Of a DNA stretch of 32,566 bases, positions 6,929 through 24,285 are shown in pieces. Origin of the DNA: Arthrobacter sp. RIT-PI-e. GTDB lineage: Bacteria; Actinomycetota; Actinomycetes; Actinomycetales; Micrococcaceae. The translations under genes and the position numbers were made by a program. The notes under the pieces are model-generated. The model ran no database searches, had not been told where the DNA came from, and was given only the letters and a program-made list of their open reading frames with translations. The stretch's first letter is position 1. Every line of letters begins with the position of its first letter. The DNA lies in the NCBI RefSeq assembly GCF_001187915.1, contig NZ_LGIU01000077.1, forward strand, positions 1-32,566, read 5' to 3'.

Positions 6929-9238
6929 ATGACATCCGCCACCTCCACCCGCGCCGAACCCGCCGTGACGGCGACCACGTCGTTCCCCCTGGACGCCGTA
7001 CGGCTCCTCGACGGGGACTTCCGTGCTGCGCAGGCCACCAGCATCCGCTACGTCCTCCAGCTCGACGCCGACCGGCTGCTGGCCCCCTACCGCCGGGAAG
7101 CCGGCCTGGAACAGGTCGCGGAGCCCTACGGCAGCTGGGAGTCGGACGGCATGGACGGGCACGTGGGCGGGCACTACCTGTCCGCGCTGGCGCAGCTGTA
7201 CGCCGCGACCGGTGACGAGCGGCTCCTCGAGCGGCTCGACCACGTGGTGCGTGAGCTCGGACGCTGCCAGGCCACCGGCACCGGCTTCGTGGGCGGCGTC
7301 CCGGGCGGGCAGGCGCTCGGGGAGGAGCTCGCCGCGGGCCGCGTGGATGCCGACCTGTTCACCCTCAACGGGCGATGGGTACCTCTGTACAACCTGCACA
7401 AGACCCTCGCGGGACTGCTCGATGCCTCCACCCACGCCTCCTCCACCGCCGCACTGGCGATCGCCGGCCGACTCGCCGACTGGTGGATGGACGCGTCCCG
7501 GTCCGTCCCGGAGGACGTGTTCGAGCAGATCCTCCACACCGAGTTCGGCGGCATGCAGGACGCCTTCACCCAGCTGGCCGAGGCCACGGGGAACACCGCG
7601 TATCTCGAGGAGGCGCGGAGGTTCACCCACCGGAGCATCCTCGAACCGCTCGCCGAGGGCCGTGACGCGCTCGACGGTCTGCACGCGAACACCCAGATCC
7701 CGAAGGTGGTGGGCTACGAGCGCTTCGGTGCCCTGACCGGGGAGGCCGCCTACGGCCGTGCCGCCGACGTCTTCTGGGACACGGTGGTGACGCACCGGAC
7801 GGTCTCGATCGGTGGGAACAGCGTCCGTGAGCACTTCCAGCCGGCTGCGGACTTCACCTCGATGGTGCAGGACGTCCAGGGCCCGGAGACCTGCAACACC
7901 TACAACATGCTGAAGCTCGCCAAGCTCCGCTTCGAGCACACCGGGGCCCGGGCCGCCGTCGAGTTCTACGAGCGCGCCACCTACAATCACATCCTCTCCA
8001 CCCAGCACCCCGAGCACGGCGGCCTGGTCTACTTCACCCCGATGCGACCGGGTCACTACCGGGTGTACTCCGAGGTGCAGGAGTCCATGTGGTGCTGCGT
8101 GGGCTCGGGCCTGGAGAACCACGCACGCTACGGCGAGCTCGTGTACAGCCACCGCGGAGAGGACCTCCTCGTGAACCTCTACCTGGCCTCCGACCTGACC
8201 TGGGAGGAACGCGGACTGCACGTCCGGATGGAGACGGATCTACCCCGCTCCGACACCGCGACCCTCTCCGTCACCGCCTCCGCCCCCACGGACGCATCCC
8301 TTCTCCTGCGCCGGCCCTCCTGGGCGCAGGGCATGAGGATCGACGTCGGGGGGAAAACCGTGTCCGCGGAGCCGGACGCCGACGGGTACGTCCGCCTGCA
8401 CCGCACGTGGGAGGGGACGACGTCGGTCACGGTGCGCTTCGGGCTGGGGTTCCACGCGGAGGCGCTGCCGGACGGTTCGCCCTGGGTGTCCTACCTGTAC
8501 GGGCCGGTGGTCCTGGCTTGCCGGACCGGGCAGGAGGACGTGCCGGGCTTCAGGGCGACCGACGAACGCATGGGGCACGTGGCCGCCGGTCCTCTGCTCC
8601 CGCTCGCGGCCACCCCGGTGGTCACGGCGGCGGATCCGCTGGACGCCGTGGTGCTCGGGGACCGCGCGTCCCTCACCGCGCACCTCACCGCCACCGTCGA
8701 CGGAGAACCGCGGACGTTCGCGCTCGAGCCCTTCGCCGGCATCCACGACGAGCGGTACACCGTGTACTGGCCCACCGGAGCCGAGGCGGAACGGACCGCG
8801 GAGCTGCGGGCGATGGACCTCCGAGCCGCCGACGCGGAGAGGGTGATCGACGTGGTGGCCGCCGGTGAGCAGCAGCCGGAAGCGGACCACGGGTTCCGCG
8901 GCGAGGCCACGCGTGCCGCAGGAAGCGACGGGGAGCACTGGCGCAACGCCACCGGGTGGTTCTCCTACACCCTGAAGGACCCCGACCACAGGGCGACGGT
9001 GCTGCGTGTGCGCACCCGGGCGGCGGCGACGCAGCAGCACGAACTGCGCCTGAACGGGACACCGCTCGGGGAGGCGCTGAGGGTGGACCCCGACGGCGGG
9101 CAGGAGAGCAGCTACTACCGCGTGGACGACGCCCTCCGGGCGGGCGGTGCGCCCGGTCACCTCGTCCTCTCGGTGCACGCCCCGACCGGCGGCAGCACCG
9201 GCGACGTGGTCTCGGTGGCACTGCTGCGGGAGATGTAG
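6929..9238 (+). CDS. GH127-type beta-L-arabinofuranosidase (DUF1680 family), cytoplasmic
   Basis: 769 residues. An (alpha/alpha) barrel domain holds the family motif PETCNTYNMLKL, giving Glu320 and Cys322, and MWCCVGSG, giving Cys389 and Cys390. In the characterised Bifidobacterium enzyme HypBA1 the matching Glu and three Cys bind zinc, and one Cys of the pair is the nucleophile, so the active site looks intact. The C-terminal part contains FAGIHDERYTVYW, seen in beta-sandwich domains of this family. The N-terminus has no signal peptide, so cleavage should occur inside the cell after uptake by the adjacent ABC transporter. Known members release beta-L-arabinofuranose from plant hydroxyproline-rich glycoprotein glycans; other DUF1680 families (GH146 and relatives) differ in linkage. 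The activity is likely, the exact substrate is inferred. It ends the cluster, before a strong stem-loop. Confidence 0.9.
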   Translation: MTSATSTRAEPAVTATTSFPLDAVRLLDGDFRAAQATSIRYVLQLDADRLLAPYRREAGLEQVAEPYGSWESDGMDGHVGGHYLSALAQLYAATGDERLLERLDHVVRELGRCQATGTGFVGGVPGGQALGEELAAGRVDADLFTLNGRWVPLYNLHKTLAGLLDASTHASSTAALAIAGRLADWWMDASRSVPEDVFEQILHTEFGGMQDAFTQLAEATGNTAYLEEARRFTHRSILEPLAEGRDALDGLHANTQIPKVVGYERFGALTGEAAYGRAADVFWDTVVTHRTVSIGGNSVREHFQPAADFTSMVQDVQGPETCNTYNMLKLAKLRFEHTGARAAVEFYERATYNHILSTQHPEHGGLVYFTPMRPGHYRVYSEVQESMWCCVGSGLENHARYGELVYSHRGEDLLVNLYLASDLTWEERGLHVRMETDLPRSDTATLSVTASAPTDASLLLRRPSWAQGMRIDVGGKTVSAEPDADGYVRLHRTWEGTTSVTVRFGLGFHAEALPDGSPWVSYLYGPVVLACRTGQEDVPGFRATDERMGHVAAGPLLPLAATPVVTAADPLDAVVLGDRASLTAHLTATVDGEPRTFALEPFAGIHDERYTVYWPTGAEAERTAELRAMDLRAADAERVIDVVAAGEQQPEADHGFRGEATRAAGSDGEHWRNATGWFSYTLKDPDHRATVLRVRTRAAATQQHELRLNGTPLGEALRVDPDGGQESSYYRVDDALRAGGAPGHLVLSVHAPTGGSTGDVVSVALLREM

Positions 9239-9247
9239 TCCCGTGGA

Positions 9248-9287
9248 GGTCCCGGCGTGCACGCGCTCACGCCTGCACGCCGGGACC
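9248..9287. terminator. Bidirectional stem-loop terminator between GH127 and argH
   Basis: A perfect 14-bp stem, GGTCCCGGCGTGCA (9248-9261) with TGCACGCCGGGACC (9274-9287), encloses a 12-nt loop. It fills the 68-bp gap between two convergent genes. There is no long U tract, as is usual in high-GC actinobacteria. Confidence 0.8.
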
Positions 9288-9306
9288 GGGTGTCACGGAA
9301 CCAGGG

Positions 9307-11972
<2,666 letters not shown>

Positions 11973-11993
11973 GTGGATGTGCTCCTTCGATTG

Positions 11994-12011
11994 TGCGGGC
12001 GGGTGCCCGCA
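11994..12011 (-). promoter_or_regulatory. Small stem-loop in the argR-argG gap
   Basis: TGCGGGC and GCCCGCA form a 7-bp stem around a 4-nt loop, just upstream of the argG ribosome site. It could modulate read-through or protect the mRNA end. No U tract follows, so termination is not supported. Confidence 0.3.
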
Positions 12012-12083
12012 GCTGGGTCTGGGTGGGTGCGCCTCGGACGGGCGCTCACACCGGGGTCTGGGCCAAGCGTAGCGGCGCGGGCC

Positions 12084-14882
<2,799 letters not shown>

Positions 14883-14886
<4 letters not shown>

Positions 14887-15833
14887 GACTGCGCTCCCGG
14901 GGTGTGGAGGGAATCGGGGACCACCTGCGTGCCGATGCCCGCGGTGGTGAAGGTCTCCAGGAGCATCGAGTGCGCGAGCCGCCCGTCCACGATGTGCGCG
15001 CGCTCCACGCCGCCCTCGACGGCCTGGAGGCACGCGGCCATCTTGGGGATCATGCCCGACTCGAGCCCCGGTAGCATGCCCCGGAGCTCGGTCGCGGAGA
15101 TGGTGGAGACGAGGGAGTCGCGGTCGGGCCAGTCGGCGTAGAGACCTTCGACGTCGGTGAGGATCACGAGCTTGGAGGCGTCCAGGGCGACGGCGAGCGC
15201 GGCGGCCGCGGCGTCGGCGTTGACGTTGAGGACCTGCTGCGTGGGGTCGCCGTCGGCATCGTGCTCGGGAGCGACGGTGGAGATGACCGGGATGCGCCCG
15301 GCCTCGAGGATGTCGAGGATCGCCCCGGGCTGCACCTCGGTGACCTCGCCGACGAGTCCGAGGTCCACCTCCTCGCCGTTGACCACCGTGCCGGTGCGCA
15401 CCGCGCGCAGCAGACCGCCGTCCTCCCCGGAGAGCCCCACGGCGTAGGGTCCGTGGGAGTTGATGAGGCCCACGAGTTCGCGGCCCACCTGCCCGGTGAG
15501 GACCATGCGCACCACGTCCATGGCCTCCGGGCTGGTCACCCGCAGGCCGCCCCTGAACTCGGACTCGATGCCGAGCCGGCCGAGCATGGCGTTGATCTGC
15601 GGGCCGCCTCCGTGCACCACCACGGGGCGGATGCCCACGTGGTGGAGGAAGACGATGTCCTCGGCGAAGGCCCGGCGCATGTCGTCGTCGATCATGGCGT
15701 TGCCGCCGTACTTGATCACCATGGTGGTGCCGGTGAAACGCCGGATCCAGGGCAGCGCCTCCATGAGGGTGGCGGCCTTGTCCTGGGCCTGCAGGGTGGA
15801 CGGGGTGGCGTCCGTCAGGGATGACTCGGTCAC
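14883..15833 (-). CDS. argB: Acetylglutamate kinase
   Basis: 316 residues. It phosphorylates N-acetylglutamate and is the usual arginine-feedback point in actinobacteria. Amino-acid-kinase motifs are visible: VIKYGGNAM (about 39-47), [10 protein letters not shown] (about 71-80), [12 protein letters not shown] and LTDVEGLY. The N-terminal helix ([15 protein letters not shown]) is the kind that forms arginine-sensitive hexamers, so feedback control is plausible. The start is GTG at 15833, behind AGGAGAG and 12 nt after the argJ stop, the only non-overlapping junction among argC to argR. Confidence 0.97.
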
Positions 15834-15845
15834 GGGGCTCTCCTC

Positions 15846-18055
<2,210 letters not shown>

Positions 18056-18063
18056 CAGCAAGA

Positions 18064-18093
18064 CTATGCACGTACACACATAGTTATGCGCAT
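18064..18093. promoter_or_regulatory. Candidate ARG boxes upstream of argC
   Basis: An AT-richer island in GC-rich DNA. CTATG-CAC-GTAC-ACA-CATAG (18064-18083) is an imperfect 20-bp palindrome, and CATAGTTATG (18079-18088) plus ATGCGCAT (18086-18093) continue the symmetry. Length, TATGCA-like half-sites and position before argC fit ArgR binding. The spacing to the divergent quinone oxidoreductase gene means that gene could also feel ArgR. Confidence 0.6.
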
Positions 18094-18116
18094 CCTCCCG
18101 GGAGGCGCTTCCGCCT
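18094..18116. repeat. Two adjacent small inverted repeats before the quinone oxidoreductase gene
   Basis: CCTCCCGGGAGG (18094-18105) is a perfect 12-bp palindrome. It overlaps AGGCG-CTTC-CGCCT (18103-18116), a 5-bp stem with a 4-nt loop. They lie between the ARG-box region and the plus-strand gene at 18149. Function unknown; a second regulator site is possible. Confidence 0.3.
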
Positions 18117-18148
18117 AGCATGAGCAGACACCGTCGAAAGGATTCCCC

Positions 18149-19114
18149 ATGCCCTCAGCCATCGTCCTCACCGGAGCGGGGGGCCCGGAGGTCCTCACGC
18201 TCGCCTCCGTGGACCGCCCGGAGCCCGGCCCGGGCCAGCTCCTGGTGCGTGTCGCCGCCGCGGGCGTCAACTTCATCGAGACCTACCAGCGCAGCGGTGC
18301 CTACCCGGTCCTGTACCCGTTCACCCCCGGCGCCGAGGCCGCGGGCACGGTCGAGGCCCTCGGCCCGGACGTGGACGGCTTCTCCCCCGGGGACCGCGTC
18401 GCGTTCGCCGAGGGGACGGGCACCTATGCGGAGTTCGCCGTGGTGGACGCCGAGAAGGCCCTGCCCGTCCCCGACGGCGTGGACCTCGAGACCGCCGCCG
18501 CGCTCCCCCTCCAGGGCATGACCGCCCACTACCTGGTCACCTCCACGTTCCCCGTGGAGCAGGACCAGACGGCACTCGTGCATGCCGGCGCAGGCGGTGT
18601 GGGGCTGCTGCTCATCCAGCTCCTGAAGGCCCGGGGCGCGCGCGTCATCACCACCGTCTCCACCCCGGAGAAGGAGGAGCTGGCCCTCGGTGCCGGGGCC
18701 GACGACGTGCTGCGCTACGACGGGTTCGCCGACGCCGTGAGGACCCTCACCGACGGCGTGGGCGCGGACGTGGTGTACGACGGCGTGGGTGCCGCGACGT
18801 TCGACGACTCGCTCCGTTCCCTGCGCCTCAGGGGCACCCTGGTGCTCTACGGCGCCGCGTCCGGCCCCGTGGAACCCTTCGACCTGCAGCGGCTCAACGG
18901 CGGCGGCTCACTGTTCGTCACGCGGCCCACCCTCGCGCACCACCTGCTCACCGCCGAGGAGAGGCGCTGGCGCTCGGAGGAGCTCTTCGGCGCGGTCACC
19001 TCCGGCTCCCTCTCCGTGCGGATCGGGGCACACTACCCGCTCGCCGACGCCGCCCGCGCCCATGAGGACCTCCAGGGACGGCGCACCACCGGCAAGGTGC
19101 TGCTGATCCCCTGA
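18149..19114 (+). CDS. Quinone oxidoreductase (zinc-free medium-chain dehydrogenase)
   Basis: 321 residues. Family members reduce quinones or other alpha,beta-unsaturated carbonyls with NADPH in the cytoplasm. The N-terminal GroES-like domain has the QOR motif AAGVNFIETYQRSGAYP (about 37-53) and lacks the zinc ligands of alcohol dehydrogenases; the Rossmann motif AGAGGVG is at 146-152. The ATG at 18149 follows AAAGGA by about 7 nt. The gene is divergent from argC and stands alone, ended by a strong stem-loop. No functional link with arginine synthesis is known. Confidence 0.93.
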   Translation: MPSAIVLTGAGGPEVLTLASVDRPEPGPGQLLVRVAAAGVNFIETYQRSGAYPVLYPFTPGAEAAGTVEALGPDVDGFSPGDRVAFAEGTGTYAEFAVVDAEKALPVPDGVDLETAAALPLQGMTAHYLVTSTFPVEQDQTALVHAGAGGVGLLLIQLLKARGARVITTVSTPEKEELALGAGADDVLRYDGFADAVRTLTDGVGADVVYDGVGAATFDDSLRSLRLRGTLVLYGAASGPVEPFDLQRLNGGGSLFVTRPTLAHHLLTAEERRWRSEELFGAVTSGSLSVRIGAHYPLADAARAHEDLQGRRTTGKVLLIP

Positions 19115-19133
19115 GCCGGATCACGCGGGGATG

Positions 19134-19175
19134 CATGAAGGCCCGCTTTCCGTCACCGGAGGGCGGGCCTTCATG
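19134..19175. terminator. Bidirectional stem-loop terminator between the quinone oxidoreductase and pheT
   Basis: A perfect 13-bp stem, CATGAAGGCCCGC (19134-19146) with GCGGGCCTTCATG (19163-19175), around a 16-nt loop, in the gap between two convergent genes. Confidence 0.82.
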
Positions 19176-19188
19176 TGCTGCATCAGGG

Positions 19189-21732
19189 TCAGCGCTGGAC
19201 GGCGCCGAACCGTTCCGCGGCGAGGTCCACGGCGGCGTCGCGTGCTGCGCTCGCCTCGTCCGCCGTCAGGGTGCGGTCGGGAGCGCGGAAGCGCAGGGCG
19301 AAGGCGAGGGACTTGTGCCCCTCGTCGATCCCCTGTCCCGCGTACACGTCGAACAGGCCGACCTCCTCGAGGAGGTCCCCGGCCCCTTCCCGCAGTGCCT
19401 CCAGCACGTCCCCCGCCACCACGGCGTCCGGGACCACGAGGGCCACGTCCTGGGTGGCCGGTGGATACGTGGACAGCGGCCGGGCCACGATGACGTCGGC
19501 CGCGGCGTCGAGGAGCAGATCCGCGTCGAGCTCGAGGGCCACGGTCCGCGCCGGGAGGTCCTGCGCGGCGATCAGCTTCGGGTGCAGCTCACCGGCGTAC
19601 CCGAGCACCTCGCCGCTGCGCAGTTCCACCTGCGCGGTGCGCCCCGGATGGAACGCCTGGTGGGTGCCCTGCCGCACCACCACGTCCACCCCGGCGGTCT
19701 CCGCCATCAGGCGCACGGCGTCCACGGCGTCGGCCCAGTCCCAGGCCCGCGGGGTGGTCCCGGCCGACGCCGCCACCTCGTGACCCGTGAACAGGGCCGC
19801 GACGGTGTACGGCTGGTGCGGGATGCCGGCATCGAGACCGTCGAGGACGTCGTCGTCGGGCCGGATGCCGAGCGGCGGGATGGACTCGCTGCCGAGCTGC
19901 CCCTCCGGGAGGAACACCGTACCGGCCTCGAAGAGCGCCAGGTCACGGAATCCGCGGGAGTGGTTGCGCTTGGCGAGCTCCACGAGACCGGGCAGGAGCG
20001 AGCGGCGCAGCTGGCCGAACTCCGCACTGAGCGGGTTGGCGAGCGTCACGGCCGGCGCGTCGGCCCCCTCCTCGGGGGTGCCGAACGTCGCGTTCGCCCG
20101 TCCGCTGACGAACGGGTAGGCCAGCACCTCGGTCAGCCCCGCGGAGGCGAGGGCGTTGACGAGGCGACGGCGCTGCTGCTGCAGGCGGGTCAGGCCACGA
20201 CCGGGAGGGGCGACCGGCAGTGTGGAGGGGATGGTGCCGTAGCCGAGCAGGCGGATGATCTCCTCGGTGAGGTCCTCGCGGGTCTCCAGGTCCGTGCGCC
20301 AGCTGGGTACCGTGACACGGAACCCGCCGTCCGTGCTCTCCACGGAAGCCCCGAGATCGGTGAGCGTGCCGGTGATCTCCCCGGTGCTGAAGTCCCGCCC
20401 GATCAGGCGTGCCGGGAAGTCCGCCGGGAGCTCCACGACGCGCGCCTCCGGAGTCTCGCCGACGTCGGTGGAGGTGGTGTCGGCGGTGCCGCCCGCGAGT
20501 TCGACGAGCAGCTCGACGGCGCGCTGCGCGGCGATGTCCGCCACGTCCCGGTCCACGCCGCGCTCGAAGCGCTTGGACGCCTCGGACGGGAGCCTGTGGC
20601 GGCGCCGGGAGCGGCCGATCCCGACCTCCTCGAAGTGCGCGGCCTCGATCAGGACATCCTTCGTGGTGTCGGTGACCTCCGTGGCGGCTCCGCCCATCCC
20701 CCCGGCGATCCCGATCGGCCCGGAGTCGTCCGTGATGAGGAGGTCCTCGGGATCGAGCGTGCGCACCTTGTCGTCCAGGGTGCGCAGTGTCTCCCCGGCG
20801 GTGGCCCGCCGCACCACGATCTCCCCGGCCAGCGTGTCAAGGTCGTAGAAGTGCAGGGGCTGACCGAGTTCCAGCATCACGTAGTTGGAGATGTCCACCA
20901 CGAGCGAGATGGAGCGGATGCCGGCCAGGCGCAGGCGTGCCGCCAGCCACGGCGGGGGGGGGCGCGCGGCATCCCCGCCCCGGGCGGCGCGGGCGGCGAA
21001 GCTGGCGCCCCCGGGCCCGCCGTAGATCGGGGCGGTGTCCTCGGGGCGCGCCGGGCACGCGGGACCCTGCGCGGCCGGGGCCGGGACGGGGGACGCGGGG
21101 TCGGTGAAGGCCGTGCCGGTGGCGTGGGCGTACTCGCGGGCCACGCCGCGGATCGAGAAGCAGTACCCGCGGTCCGGGGTCACGTTGATCTCGGCCGCCT
21201 CGTCGTGCAGACCGAGGAGGTCCAGGGCGTCCGTGCCGACCTCGGGGTCGAGCCCCAGGGTGGAGAGCACCAGGATGCCGTCGTGGTCCTCGCCGATGCC
21301 GAGCTCCCGGACGGAGGCGATCATGCCGGCGGAGACGTGGCCGTAGGTCTTGCGGGGGCTGATGCGGAAGTTCCCGGGCAGCACGGCCCCGGGAAGGGTG
21401 ACCACCACCTTGTCACCCACCACGAAGTTGTGGGCACCGCAGACGATCCCCTGCACACCGGAGGGATCGATCCCGTCGCCGGTCAGGGTCTGCTCGGCGC
21501 CCTCGGGCACCACGCGGACGGTGCACCAGTTGATGGTCTTGCCGTTGGACTGCGGCTCCTCGACCCGGGTCAGGACCTGACCCACCACGACGGGACCGGT
21601 CAGCTCGTCGGAGGGACGGTGGACGTCCTCCTCCTCGAGCCCCACCTTCACCAGCTCGGCCATCACGTCCTCCGCGGTCGCGTCCGCGGGGACGGCTGCG
21701 AACTCGCGCAGCCACGACAGTGGGATTCTCAT
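19189..21732 (-). CDS. pheT: Phenylalanyl-tRNA synthetase beta subunit
   Basis: 847 residues, normal for actinobacteria. In order: a short N-terminal domain (MRIPLSWLREF), the EMAP/tRNA-binding-like domain (about 42-150), the B3/B4 editing region, the B5 domain, a catalytic-core-like domain, and the C-terminal anticodon-binding FDX-ACB domain (from about RPLSTYPPATQDVALVV). It forms the alpha2-beta2 enzyme with PheS. The ATG at 21732 directly abuts the pheS stop (TAG-ATG). Residues about 236-262 are odd: in a stretch that I remember as well conserved (a CxRFVAR-V-RGVD type sequence) this protein reads ASFAARAARGGDAARPPPPW, over DNA that is almost pure G+C with a run of nine G at 20954-20962. 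The flanks are normal and the frame is intact. Confidence 0.97.
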   Translation of the reverse strand: MRIPLSWLREFAAVPADATAEDVMAELVKVGLEEEDVHRPSDELTGPVVVGQVLTRVEEPQSNGKTINWCTVRVVPEGAEQTLTGDGIDPSGVQGIVCGAHNFVVGDKVVVTLPGAVLPGNFRISPRKTYGHVSAGMIASVRELGIGEDHDGILVLSTLGLDPEVGTDALDLLGLHDEAAEINVTPDRGYCFSIRGVAREYAHATGTAFTDPASPVPAPAAQGPACPARPEDTAPIYGGPGGASFAARAARGGDAARPPPPWLAARLRLAGIRSISLVVDISNYVMLELGQPLHFYDLDTLAGEIVVRRATAGETLRTLDDKVRTLDPEDLLITDDSGPIGIAGGMGGAATEVTDTTKDVLIEAAHFEEVGIGRSRRRHRLPSEASKRFERGVDRDVADIAAQRAVELLVELAGGTADTTSTDVGETPEARVVELPADFPARLIGRDFSTGEITGTLTDLGASVESTDGGFRVTVPSWRTDLETREDLTEEIIRLLGYGTIPSTLPVAPPGRGLTRLQQQRRRLVNALASAGLTEVLAYPFVSGRANATFGTPEEGADAPAVTLANPLSAEFGQLRRSLLPGLVELAKRNHSRGFRDLALFEAGTVFLPEGQLGSESIPPLGIRPDDDVLDGLDAGIPHQPYTVAALFTGHEVAASAGTTPRAWDWADAVDAVRLMAETAGVDVVVRQGTHQAFHPGRTAQVELRSGEVLGYAGELHPKLIAAQDLPARTVALELDADLLLDAAADVIVARPLSTYPPATQDVALVVPDAVVAGDVLEALREGAGDLLEEVGLFDVYAGQGIDEGHKSLAFALRFRAPDRTLTADEASAARDAAVDLAAERFGAVQR

Positions 21733-22950
<1,218 letters not shown>

Positions 22951-23034
22951 CCCCTGCTCCGCCGAGGGGAGCCCGGGTCCCGGTGCTGCGACGTCCGCGC
23001 TGGCGCGGGCCGCGCGTGCTTCCGCGCGGACCAC

Positions 23035-23040
23035 TACGCT
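23035..23040 (+). promoter_or_regulatory. -10 box of the HExxH gene (leaderless type)
   Basis: TACGCT, 6 nt before the ATG at 23047, with no ribosome site between. No clear -35 box was found. Confidence 0.4.
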
Positions 23041-23046
23041 GGGCGC

Positions 23047-23499
23047 ATGCACCCCCGGCTCGTCCCGCTCCTCAACCGGATCAACCTGTCCACCCCGACC
23101 GGGCTCGCTCTCGCGCGGGTGGCGGGCTGCACCGTGTCGCGGGGACCCCACGGCATCCTGCTCGCGGAGGGCTGGTCCTACCGGCTCCCGAGGGCACGGG
23201 CCTTCACCGTGGGCAACGTGGTGCTGCTGCGCGGCAAGGCGCCCGCCGAGCGGTCGGCGGCCTTCCTGCGCCTGCTGGACCACGAGGCCGGGCACACCCG
23301 GCAGTACGCGGCCCTCGGTCTGCCGTTCCTGGCCGCCTACGCCCTCGCCGCCGGGTGGTCGGTCCTGCTCACCGGGGACCCGGCCTCGCGGAATCCCTTC
23401 GAGCGGCGCGCAGGACTGCCGGACGGCGGCTACGTGGAGAAACCCCTCCGGCCCACGCTGAGCGCATTGTCCCGGCGCGTCCCCGGCACTCGGCGCTGA
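23047..23499 (+). CDS. Small HExxH-motif protein with a hydrophobic segment, function unknown
   Basis: 150 residues, not assigned to a named family here. The zinc-protease-like motif HEAGHTRQY is at residues 79-87 (His79, Glu80, His83), followed at once by a hydrophobic segment (LGLPFLAAYALAAGWSVLL, about 90-108) and then NPFERRAGLPDGGY (116-129), whose Glu119 could be the third metal ligand. The basic C-terminus suggests the cytoplasmic side. Zincins need the HExxH helix plus a third ligand, so this could be a small membrane-associated peptidase or a non-catalytic relative. It is divergent from pheS and convergent with pcp, and has a leaderless-type promoter. Coding is supported by composition and the intact motif; function is unproven. 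Confidence 0.75.
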   Translation: MHPRLVPLLNRINLSTPTGLALARVAGCTVSRGPHGILLAEGWSYRLPRARAFTVGNVVLLRGKAPAERSAAFLRLLDHEAGHTRQYAALGLPFLAAYALAAGWSVLLTGDPASRNPFERRAGLPDGGYVEKPLRPTLSALSRRVPGTRR

Positions 23500-23544
23500 C
23501 GGGACAGGCCGTCGCTCGTCCGCCGGGCGTCCATCTGTCACGCC

Positions 23545-24186
23545 TCAGTGCTCGGCGCCCGCGGCGACACGGTGATCGACGGTGGTCCCCGACGTCGTCG
23601 TCGCGATGAGCACGAGGGCGTCGGCCATCTGCTCCAGGGCGAGTCCCGGCGCGTCGTTCCCCCGCGCCTGCTCCGTGGAGTAGGGAACGTGGACGAAGCC
23701 GCCACGGCAGCCGTCCTCCCGTTCCGCCAGCAGCGACATCAGGCCGTAGAACAGGTGGTTGCACACGTAGGTGCCGGCGGTCTGCGAGACCTCCACCGGC
23801 ACACCCGAGCTCGCCACCGCGCCCCGGCACGCCTTGATGGGCAACGTCGAGAAGTACGCGGCCGGCCCGCCCTCGACGATCGGCCTGTCCACGGGGCGGT
23901 TGCCGGCATTGTCGGGGATCCGGGCGTCGTCCACGTTGATCGCGACGCGCTCCAGGGAGATGCGCTCGCGTCCACCGGCCTGACCCACGCAGAGCACGAT
24001 GCCGGGCCGGTACCGCTCCAGCGCCTCCTGGAGCACCGTCCTGCTGAGGTCGAAGACGCAGGGGATCTCCACCGCCACGGCAGGGGACCCGGCAGCGACG
24101 AGCTGCTCGGCCGCGCGCCGGGCGGCGAGCCAGGAGGGGTTGGTCGTCTCCCCGTCGAAGGGTTCGAAGCCGGTGAGCAGGATCAT
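23545..24186 (-). CDS. pcp: Pyrrolidone-carboxylate (pyroglutamyl) peptidase
   Basis: 213 residues, the usual length. It removes N-terminal pyroglutamate from peptides in the cytoplasm. The peptidase C15 triad is complete: Glu79 in GGRERISLERVA, Cys142 in AGTYVCNHLFY and His166 in FVHVPY. The N-terminus ILLTGFEPFDGETTNPS is a family signature. TACGCT lies 6 nt upstream of the ATG, suggesting a leaderless mRNA. The gene is convergent with the HExxH gene (45-bp gap without a strong hairpin). Confidence 0.96.
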   Translation of the reverse strand: MILLTGFEPFDGETTNPSWLAARRAAEQLVAAGSPAVAVEIPCVFDLSRTVLQEALERYRPGIVLCVGQAGGRERISLERVAINVDDARIPDNAGNRPVDRPIVEGGPAAYFSTLPIKACRGAVASSGVPVEVSQTAGTYVCNHLFYGLMSLLAEREDGCRGGFVHVPYSTEQARGNDAPGLALEQMADALVLIATTTSGTTVDHRVAAGAEH

Positions 24187-24192
24187 GGCACC

Positions 24193-24198
24193 AGCGTA
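24193..24198 (-). promoter_or_regulatory. -10 box of pcp (leaderless type)
   Basis: TACGCT on the minus strand, 6 nt before the ATG at 24186; the same hexamer and spacing as before the HExxH gene. No clear -35. Confidence 0.4.
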
Positions 24199-24285
24199 GT
24201 GGGAGCGTCCGACGGCGGGGACGGGCCGCGACGCACACCGCGCACCGCTGGATCGATCCCGGTCCGACCGGTTCCTCGTCGCCCG

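Noticed and set aside
4518..6935. 805-codon open frame on the minus strand
   Set aside because: It lies fully antisense to the binding-protein and permease genes. Its product is a low-complexity Gly/Asp/Glu/His-rich string without domains, the usual shadow in high-GC DNA.
20942..21027. Frameshift or pseudogene in pheT
   Set aside because: The frame is intact on both sides and the protein has normal length. The oddities look like substitutions, so the gene is kept as coding.
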